NCBI GenBank assembly: GCA_944548615.1
Contig: OX155957.1
Span: 27,550,935 to 27,614,934, forward strand
Source: Micropterix aruncella
Taxonomy: Eukaryota > Arthropoda > Insecta > Lepidoptera > Micropterigidae
Reading direction: 5' to 3'
Length of the DNA stretch: 64,000 nt
In this document: in pieces, positions 56,653 through 64,000 of the stretch
How the letters are laid out: each line of letters starts with the position of its first letter
Position numbering within the stretch: position 1 is the stretch's first letter
The notes under the pieces: model-generated
Seen by the model: only the letters and a program-made list of their open reading frames with translations
The model's database searches: none
Told to the model about the DNA's origin: nothing
Made by a program: the position numbers and the translations under genes

Positions 56653-56935
56653 AGTTGTTTATATACCAATGTATTTAAAAAAAAATATATAACATCATCC
56701 GGATATTATAATAATAGGACCTTACTTTTGGAAGATGCTTCGTCCTTATCTGAATATCTATATGACGCCGAACATGTCAGAATCAACGAGAAGTGGAAGA
56801 ATGTGCGCCGGCGTTAGTCGTTCGGGCGCTTGAATGACGGCAATCAGTTTGAATTCCGGTGTCACATAATTAAATCAACATGGGGCGCCGCGTGTCGCTT
56901 TATGGGTCGCGGGTTTACAGCCGGAGAAGAGTTTT
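56653..56935. other. unassigned DNA
   Basis: No gene recognised. Confidence 0.35.
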
Positions 56936-57105
56936 TATTATACGGGATGAAATGTGGCAATAGCGCGGCCAGATTTTATAATGCAGGAGCGCAACGTGCC
57001 ATAATATCCGTGAAAATTCATCAATTTGGAGCGAGCATTCCGCCACTGCAAAAATACTGATATCGCGCGTATAAAATACTCGTACATGGTATGTACAAAC
57101 GCAAG
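56936..57105. repeat. repeat family I, uninterrupted
   Basis: Collinear with 54142-54690 minus the RTE insertion: GATGAAATGTGGCAATAGCG, AATATCCGTGAAAATTCATC, CATTCCGCCACTGCAAAAAT, ATCGCGCGTATAAAATACTC. Confidence 0.65.
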
Positions 57106-57299
57106 CTATGACAAATCATCAGCAAAAAGCTGCAAAGGTCACGAGCTGCAAGCTGCGTGACCAAGCTGCAATTTCAATTTCAATTTCAATTTATTTCTGC
57201 TCCAGTAGGCAGGCTTTCCTACACTTGGATGCGTCTTTGCCTCTAAAATTTTAAATAATGTAATTAATTAAAGAATATTAACTATCATGATATAGCTAC

Positions 57300-57543
57300 A
57301 ATGCTGGGTCACGTGCTTAGGCACGACAGGTACGAACTCCTGCAACTCATTATGATGGGAAAAGTTGCAAGGAAGAGGAGACCAGCCCGCAGACGAAAAT
57401 CTTGGTTGCGGAACATTCGAGAATGGACCGGGATTACGAGTGTCGTATAATTGTTTTTCTGGCGAGACTCAAAACGAAGTATGAAGAGCTGACTGCTAAC
57501 CTTCACTAGTTGGAGAGGCACCCTAAGAAAAATAATGCGTTCA
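57300..57543 (+). pseudogene. RTE-clade LINE, ORF2 C-terminal fragment
   Basis: The plus strand reads MLGHVLRHDRYELLQLIMMG, then KVARKRRPARRRKSWLRNIR and EWTGITSV before TAA at about 57450. The following shifted frame contains ANLH-like residues typical of RTE ends. 5'-truncated. Confidence 0.8.
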
Positions 57544-57544
57544 G

Positions 57545-58335
57545 GTAGTGATCTGTCTGTATTATTACTGTAATGCAATCAGCCTATATAAAAATTCGAT
57601 AGATAGTACTAATAATTGAATGTTGTTATTATTATTATTGGTTTTTTTTTTACTAGATATTTTTATATTAAATCCTATATTACTATATTAAATATTAATG
57701 AATATTACTATATATATATTAAATATTAATGATTGTTTCTTTCTTTTCTCACATATAACTATATTTATATTATTGCAGATTATATAATGGAATTGCATTT
57801 TATTTATTATATTACTTTTGATATTTTTTTATTATTATTATAATTTTTTTGAAGACCACACTGTAGAGCATTTTATTATTTTTATTATTATTATTATTTT
57901 TTTGAAGACCACACTTTAGGGCATTTTAGTGTTATTAGCTTTTTACTAAAACTTGTACATTTGTAAGCAATCAAGCAATCAAGCAAACTTGATTGTAGTA
58001 TTAGAGTCCTGTCCACCCTAGAACGGGCTAGTCCCAGTTGGGTGACAGAATCAAATAAGCCAAAGGTTAAGGTTTTGCCATTCGGTTCCTGTTATTTTTG
58101 TAAGCAAATTAATGTTTTATAGTAATTAATTCTTAAATAAATGAATAAATAAATAAATAAATAAATAAGTTTATAATCAATCAGTCCTTTATAAACTAGC
58201 CATTAATTATCAATGCTATTATAGATGGCTTAATAAATTGCTATTAGTTTCGCCGTCAATGCTATAAGCGCCACCTGCATTTTGCCGGCGCGAAAGGGTC
58301 GCCAAATCATGCTATGGAGTTGAGCAATATAATAC
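57545..58335 (-). repeat. repeat family B, minus strand, split by LINE J
   Basis: The complements of 57545-57640 (TATAGGCTGATTGCATTACA) and 58168-58335 (GGACTGATTGATTATAAAC, TTTGGCGACCCTTTCGCGCC) are contiguous in the reference copy at 44725. Confidence 0.7.
57645..58167 (+). repeat. LINE family J 3' UTR insertion
   Basis: Closely matches 30650-31166: TGATTGTTTCTTTCTTTTCTC, GGAATTGCATTTTATTTATT, GTCCTGTCCACCCTAGAACG, GGTTTTGCCATTCGGTTCCTG and a TAAATAAATAAATAAATAA tail. GAAGACCACACT occurs twice because of an internal duplication of about 60 bp. No ORF2 remains. Confidence 0.8.
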
Positions 58336-59161
58336 CATATCTTTGTCTGGGTTTTTGTTTTTGAAGACATACTTGTAGAAATAAAGACAATGTAATCTTT
58401 AATACTTAGTTCGTAGGTGCTCGACCAGATAAATATAGAACTATATACACAAAACTAAAAGCTAAGTAAAAGATAGCTATAGGAATTTACAGTTTGCCCA
58501 TTTATTCCACTAACCGATGCTGGAGCTATCGACAACATATGCGTAATATATTTTAATGAAACCGAAGCGTAATTAAGTAAATTCTCCCCGAATTATATCC
58601 TAAAATTCGCGCTAACGTCCCCATTTCAACATTTTAGTGCGTAATGGAAACTGTGATTTAATTATACACTCATCCATGCGATTTGGTCTGTTCAATGCGA
58701 GCTGAGTTTGATTTCAATCTCAAAATCAAACAATTGCTAATCTCGATGGCGAATATCTAAATGAGATACTAATTAGATTATTATTGATGTTTGCTCGTTT
58801 AATTGTTAGCTGAGTATACAATACATTCATGCATGATGCGGAAATTCTGGTTGGTATCAAAGTAGTATAATTTGAACTGTAAAGCAGCAAAGCATTTGAT
58901 ACAGATATAGTGTACGGTCAGATTGTACATTCAGGTGTAAGTCAGTATACAATCAGAAATAAGCTTCTTGCAAATGTCGTGCAATGGAAAATATATGATA
59001 TCTGGGAATTGAACGCTGACCACTTGGTAAAGACGTTCTCAAGAACGTAGAGGCGTTCGTCGTGAATTAGGTACGTATTAAGTACGTAGACATACGTTTT
59101 CAAGTTGAGTTCACGCTAACCAATGACAAAATAGTTAAAAACAATGTAATTATCCATTCAG
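58336..59161. other. unassigned DNA
   Basis: No repeat from this window matches 58560-58830, so it may be single-copy. No gene recognised. Confidence 0.4.
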
Positions 59162-59536
59162 GTTGATCCTGCCGTTGCATGTGTAGATGATGTCCGCGGA
59201 ATATTATTTGGAGTTGTGAAAAAGCCAGAATCCCTTCTACCTACAACAGGTGCACTAAGGCTTCACATCAAAAGCTGCCACTACCAAGTAAGTTGACCTG
59301 GAACACATCACAATAAAACCACAGACTATTAGAACGTTACTTAATCTTTTCTTTATTGACAGGTATGCGTTTGGGAAAATGCTCACCTTATATATATAAT
59401 GCCATCTCTTCCATTACTTAAACACTGCGGCTTGACCATTATTAGAGAGGAAGCTGTTCTACGTTTCATGACACCAAATCCTATTTCTAAGACGTGCCCA
59501 GAACTTTTTTGTTTGCCACTGCAGTCAAACAACTGA
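59162..59536 (+). pseudogene. two-exon coding remnant of unknown repetitive gene family
   Basis: Exon 1 (59162-59287) is preceded by a consensus acceptor (TATCCATTCAG) and followed by the donor GTAAGT. It reads VDPAVACVDDVRGILFGVVK, then KPESLLPTTGALRLHIKSCH and YQ. A 75-bp intron ends TTTCTTTATTGACAG. Exon 2 (59363-59536) continues in phase: VCVWENAHLIYIMPSLPLLK, HCG, and later FMTPNPISKTCPELFCLPLQ to a TGA. The layout 'PPT..AL..H..R..YQ...W..A....P.LP' resembles a protein domain widespread in invertebrate repetitive genes, usually followed by a Cys-rich segment. Here it stops early. It could be a decayed gene or a fragment of a mobile gene. The match to this domain is from memory and tentative. 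Confidence 0.5.
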
Positions 59537-60160
59537 AGTTGCAGAAAGTAAACGTTCCTTGCATATAACTCTGAACTCCCTGCAAACGTACCTGTATTAA
59601 TTCTGGAGACACACAGTAGGTAATCATTTTGGTTTCTGTTTGTCTTGTTGCTAAAAAAAGCCGCTTGTTTGTTCCATTTTCGGAAGTATTTGAATTAATG
59701 TTTAGCTCAACGTTGTTTTAGAGTTATTTCTTGAAATCCATCGTGTTTAAAACCGTATATCGAGACGCGTCACACTCGTTTTTAAGACAAAATAGAGCAA
59801 TATGGTGCTGCCGCATTTTGGCCACACTATCTTGAAAAACCAGACCAATGTTTTTCTATATAGAATTCATAACATCAATTAAAAAACATTGTTTCTCTTC
59901 ACAAAACTAATTCTTTACCCGTATCCCTGGCAGTCTGTATTAGTATAAACGTTCTTAAAAAAGTACTTACTAGTAACAACAAAAAATGTTAGATAGTAAT
60001 TGGCAATTGGGATATATGTATAGGTATAATATAGTCTAGAATTCTAATTAACAATTTGGAATTATCTTTTAGGGTAATTATGTTTTCGTGAATAAATAAA
60101 TGAATTCCTAGATAGACGCATAAGCAATATGCGTATGCTTTATGTTCTTTGTTTTATTAA
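59537..60160. other. unassigned AT-rich DNA
   Basis: No gene recognised. Confidence 0.4.
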
Positions 60161-60164
60161 TTAA

Positions 60165-60250
60165 GGCTCAAAATGGATAATTCCGTCTTCATCTTGATTT
60201 AAAAAATAGCTCGTTCACAATACTTTCCCTCATCCGACAGTAAAACATGA
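60165..60250 (-). repeat. repeat family F end fragment
   Basis: GGCTCAAAATGGATAATTCC, GTCTTCATCTTGATT and TTCACAATACTTTCCCTCAT match the outer 80 bp of family F in reverse. Confidence 0.6.
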
Positions 60251-60414
60251 CAATATGGCGGAAGCTTTTTTACCTAAAATATAAAGTTTAGTAATTTATT
60301 TAGACTTTTGCCATTACTTTTAAGTATATTACTTATACGAATCGGAAATAAACTCGACTGCTTAAGCATTCATTAGGGAAGTCAACTGTCTATAAAACAC
60401 AGATAATGGATTCG

Positions 60415-61105
60415 CGCAGCTTGGGCCATAAGATCCAATTTGTTCTCGGATCGGCCAAACTCACGACTCAGCGCCTATTAAGAATCCTCCTCGTGTGAAG
60501 GATGTCTACCCCGTGTAAGACTCTCGCGTCTCAGGCCTCACGACTGGTAGATCGGTCTCTCCTGGTGGGATTGCCTCTCGGTGCTACTGGACGGTTTGTG
60601 CAACGTTCGGCGACGCCACTCGGCTGTGCACTCTGGCTAATTGCTGATGGAGTCTGAAGACTATAGAAATATGCTGTCTCCTAAGCAGCGGAGGTGGATG
60701 TTGATTTGTTGTCATGCCATTATTGAAACAACCTATAGACCACCCAATCCCGAGAGATAAATTCCTAATGAATTACCGCTGAAACGCAACAGATAGAGGC
60801 CGCATAAGCGACTTCGGTCCTGTAACCAGTCGGGAGAAACGATGTATCCTGGTGGTTAATTCCAGACGGAGATATCCTTCTAAACTGGTAGACAGGTGGC
60901 GAGGCTGCCCGTTGCGTACCTTTCCCGGTGCCTCCCCGTAAGGCGTTGGCATCTGTCGGGCATGTTGGCATAGCTAGACAGTAGATTTTTATTGTCTTTG
61001 TCTTCTACTCTCATCCCACAGCTCTCATCTCATGAAAGAATGATCACATGTCGTTATACCAACCTGGGATGATAAGTTCGCCCGTTGTAGTTGACACCGT
61101 TTCAC
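60415..61105 (+). repeat. repeat family G, divergent long copy
   Basis: About 690 bp from AGCTTGGGCCATAAGATCCA to TTCGCCCGTTGTAGTTGACA. Closest to 16140 and to the 45620/52878 copy: GACGGAGATATCC, GGCGAGGCTGCCC, CCCCGTAAGGCGTTGGCATC. It forms a second subfamily beside 24364/44046/56085. Confidence 0.75.
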
Positions 61106-61500
61106 TGTCTATAAAACGCAATCGATGCCTAAGCATTAACCAGCCTGGTTAAGGAATTCTGAAGCACTCGACTATAAATTAAGGTGTTAGAGCAGTAGCG
61201 CGACGTGCTCTCCAGACCGTAGCTTTGCGAAGGTTATTGACCAGGGCTCCGTTTATTTTAATTCCCCCATTTATTTATTAGGAGGATTGCTTTATTAGGA
61301 AGTAACTAGTTTCGCCATTACGCTCGTTTCGTGTTCAACGCCATTGTGCAATATATTCACATTAGCTAGCTGATGACTAAGGCGCGGTCGACGGTTTATT
61401 TTACAACTTAACATTTAGGCTGACATCGATGTAAAAAAACAATTTACGATTTCGCATAATCGGAAATGTGCATCAAATTTAACAACTGTGTCTCTTGGGT
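61106..61500. other. unassigned DNA
   Basis: No gene recognised. Confidence 0.4.
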
Positions 61501-61504
61501 TGTT

Positions 61505-61610
61505 TGAAATCGAAGACTATCGCGGTTGCTTGATATTATAAATAGAATAAAATAAGATAAAGAAGAAGAAAAAAGGAAGAAATAGGATAAAAAACATTAT
61601 AAATAGGTTT
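61505..61610 (-). repeat. Penelope-like terminal repeat fragment
   Basis: AAATCGAAGACTATCGCGGT and TGATATTATAAATAG, then a second AACATTATAAATAGG at about 61593, match the ends at 13590-13826 and 41806. Confidence 0.5.
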
Positions 61611-61672
61611 TGCCGTCCCTGTCGTTATAATCTGCGAAGTAATAGCAGCAAGTTTTCCGACTACCGCAGAAC

Positions 61673-62215
61673 TAATAATAATAATAATTTCTTTATTGTG
61701 AACTGTAAGTAGGTCGTACAAAATGGATAGGTACTATTATATGTGCTATACAGTTTACCAATCAGGCGTACAATATTTATTTTTCTATAATTAAATATAT
61801 TTTCATTTCGCCAGTGAAAGGAAAACAAATCCGATCAGTATTACATTTTAGACATATTATAAACAAAAATAATTATTACAACTATTATATACAAAATTAG
61901 TAAATTCCCATTACTATATATAAAGTAAATGACAGTTTGTTTTTAAATTAAAATGTTAAACTAGAAATATTAGGCTATCTACGGGTTGTCAGATTTAAAG
62001 CTAGAATGAAATATAAATGTTTAAAGTTTAAACAGTTTGAGAATTTGAATAAGAATATATTATATTATTTATCTGTCATTATCGTTTAAAAAGTTATTCA
62101 CGCTATTATAGCATTTATTTTTAAGCCAGTGCTTTAATGTCTGTTTGAATGCTGGTTGTTGCATTGATTTGATTTTTTGTGAAATAGCGTTATAGGATGA
62201 TGATTGACAGTATTT
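61673..62215 (-). pseudogene. LINE family M, 3' end
   Basis: On the minus strand the end of an ORF2 reads SSYNAISQKIKSMQQPAFKQ and TLKHWLKNKCYNSVNNFLND before a stop near 62085. A UTR of about 400 bp follows and ends AATAAAGAAATTATTATTATT, a microsatellite tail. 5'-truncated; clade not determined. Confidence 0.65.
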
Positions 62216-62249
62216 CAGTATACCCGATTTCCATCACAATCTTTTAGAC

Positions 62250-62520
62250 TCTTGCCATGACTAATGATGCCTGCATGTCAAATTCCAGCTCATTCGGATG
62301 AAGCATTTGGGCGATATCGAGGAGGAATACACTCACACACAGACCCACAGACAACAGACTTCAGCCTGGAAGTCCTCCTTTAGTCCTAATCGTCACGGTG
62401 GGAAGGGGGGGTCAAAATGTATATATCCGACAACCGAAAAAAAAAACTTTGCGCGTTCACAACGCTTTATCTCCTCGTCGGTTGATAGACCGGTGAAGTA
62501 AAATCATAGACCTAATAGTT
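62250..62520 (-). repeat. repeat family F, minus strand
   Basis: GATGCCTGCATGTCAAATTC, GCATTTGGGCGATATCGAGG, TTTAGTCCTAATCGTCACGG and GTTCACAACGCTTTATCTCC are the complement of the left half of 55195-55725. Confidence 0.65.
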
Positions 62521-63055
62521 AATCCGGCGCTGGGTTAACTATTAATCCTTCGGCTACGTAACGACCAAATTTGGTTTCACATCAGAACACCGTTGACTAC
62601 GTAACAACCAATATTGGCGGCTTGCTCCGGGAGCGCACAGTAATATTATTTTCTAATTCGAACGCATCCTAAAATCCATACCAAATATCTCATTATTACC
62701 ATAGATACATAGACGGCCGTTAGAATAATTTCGCGCGTCGTTTCGCGGATATTTCTGGTAAAATTCCATTGTCAAACATGATCTTTTTTTTTTCGAGAAA
62801 TCATCAAAATTTTTATTGGTTTTTCTGAGCTAAGATCTAAATATTTTTGTAGGTAAATTAACAAAACGAAATATTAACTTTGATAGAGAATCTAATAAAG
62901 ATCACGATAGTATTTACAATTTCTAAATAGGGTTCCGTTTTTTTTCATAGGACAAGTTAGAAATGCCGAGTTTTTTTCACTTTTTCGACTCATATTTATT
63001 CATAATTATCTAATTGTTTTACAAAATGAGATTTCAATATTCTATATACAAAATT
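62521..63055. other. unassigned AT-rich DNA
   Basis: No gene recognised. Confidence 0.4.
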
Positions 63056-63633
63056 TCAATGCGATCATTGCACAGTTATTCTTTTTATGATTGCTATAGT
63101 AGTTTCATAGTTATAGTACTTTTTGTCAAGCGCGGCGATATTGCAAGAAATTCCAATAAATTGATGCGGTCTGCTATGAAATTATGCCGCTACTCGAAGG
63201 GTTAAAAAAAGAAATCTAAAAAATCTAAATCAGGCATAGTTTAAATCTCTACAAAATATATCTATATATATATATATATAAATATCTATGTAGATAGATC
63301 GCACACTGCTATCTATATAAACAAAAATGTTTGTTCAAAATCTTAAATCTCCGAAAGTTCTTCACAGATTGGTTTGAAATTTCGGATACAGCGTTGCATT
63401 GGAATATGCGCGTGTTTTTAGTCTAATATTTAACAGCAATGGGAGCGCCATCCGTTGAACGTAACAGCAACACATCTGTGAGCCATCAATGCGATCATTG
63501 CACAGTTATTCTTTTTATGATTGCTATAGTAGTTCCATAGTTATAGTACTTTTTGTCGAACGCGGCGATATTGCAAGAAATTCCAATAAATTGCCGCGGT
63601 CTGCCATGAAATTATGCCGCTACTCGAAGGGTT
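63056..63633 (+). repeat. 148-bp direct repeat flanking 282 bp
   Basis: 63056-63203 and 63486-63633 are about 95% identical (both TCAATGCGATCATTGCACAG ... GCCGCTACTCGAAGGGTT). The DNA between them carries a TATATA tract and a Helitron-like 5' end. Confidence 0.85.
63312..63480 (+). mobile_element. Helitron-like 5' end, partial
   Basis: TCTATATAAACAAAAATGTT after an A, followed by CTCCGAAAGTTCTTCACAGA and GAAATTTCGGATAC, resembles Helitron 5' regions of Lepidoptera. No CTAG-type 3' end is visible before the second direct repeat. Confidence 0.45.
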
Positions 63634-63669
63634 GACACACATTAACCAGAAGATAAATTGCGCACTTAC

Positions 63670-63904
63670 TTGCAATAGTACAGACGTCCATCCCTGCCGG
63701 TGTGCACCGTCCAACCGGGGTTCAGCTCCTTTTGCAACTTGACCAGCGCCTCGTTGACCTCATCGTGGGGCTTGGCGGCCGAGCAGCCCGGCACGGAGTC
63801 CGCGGCGAGGGCCCTGGACGGCTCCAGGCCGCTCGGGCCAGGAGTCGGCTGCTGCAGCAGCATCGCGATCAGATCATTGGACCATGGCTGCCGCGCACAC
63901 GACC
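63670..63904 (-). CDS. host gene exon with the start of a WW-like domain
   Basis: A 235-bp internal exon on the minus strand. The acceptor is TTTTCTTGTTTGTTTCAG just upstream (63905 onward) and the donor GTAAGT is just downstream (63669-63664). It reads SCARQPWSNDLIAMLLQQPT, a Pro/Ala/Ser stretch, then DEVNEALVKLQKELNPGWTV and HTGRDGRLYYC. The tail GW.....DGR.YY is the first half of a WW domain, cut by the intron before the second Trp. Exon phases are not symmetrical (two bases complete the first codon, two are left at the end). High GC and coherent coding set it apart from all other sequence here. The gene cannot be named from this exon. Confidence 0.75.
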
Positions 63905-64000
63905 CTGAAACAAACAAGAAAATAAACTAGGTGTTTCAGCTATATTTACAGTACCAAGAGAATCAGTAAAAGTTTGTGCGGATGATGAGAATCTCGCCGT
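63905..64000 (-). other. intron upstream of the host exon
   Basis: Pyrimidine-rich acceptor tract on the minus strand, then non-coding sequence to the window edge. Confidence 0.5.

Noticed and set aside
63056..63633. LTR retrotransposon with 148-bp LTRs
   Set aside because: Only 282 bp between the repeats, no TG...CA ends and no primer-binding site or coding region.

Overview
The window is insect nuclear DNA, most likely lepidopteran. It is AT-rich and contains no bacterial-type gene clusters. Several repeats have 5'-TC...CTAG-3' termini placed between A and T, with 3' ends such as GCGGGCAACAGCTAG, which is the form of the Helitrons common in butterflies and moths. Almost everything recognisable is transposable-element debris. 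Two pieces look different. One is an exon on the minus strand at the right edge (63670-63904) with proper splice sites that encodes the start of a WW-like domain. The other is a two-exon coding remnant at 59162-59536. The window is therefore probably intron or intergenic DNA next to a real gene on the minus strand.

Layout. 1-9.2 kb: ends of LINEs on both strands, a Helitron nested in an AT-rich repeat, and a second Helitron nested in an older Helitron. 9.2-20 kb: MITE-like repeats, a Helitron (13249-14246) carrying inverted Penelope terminal repeats, two copies of a GC-richer family of about 0.65 kb (called G here), a LINE end and a long (AT)n tract. 20-31.4 kb: an RNase H-bearing LINE remnant, more family G, a 318-bp foldback MITE flanked by TTAA, an array of six 133-bp tandem repeats, and one LINE inserted in another. 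31.4-43.6 kb: LINE ends, a LINE inserted in family F, a Penelope-like element with a readable GIY-YIG domain, and a 305-bp (TA)n tract.

43.6-53 kb is the best-preserved part. A family G repeat was split by a 7.2-kb hAT element (45710-52877, 8-bp target duplication). That hAT was in turn split by a near full-length Jockey-clade LINE (46021-50779, 10-bp target duplication) with gag-like ORF1 and endonuclease/reverse transcriptase ORF2. 53-64 kb: RTE-clade LINE fragments, families F and G, another LINE end, a 148-bp direct repeat and the host exon.

The elements form a readable stratigraphy: at least nine nested insertions can be ordered, six of them with target duplications or sister copies lacking the insert. 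The repeat letters (A-M) are my own labels and are not database names. No functional tRNA, rRNA, CRISPR array or virus was recognised.
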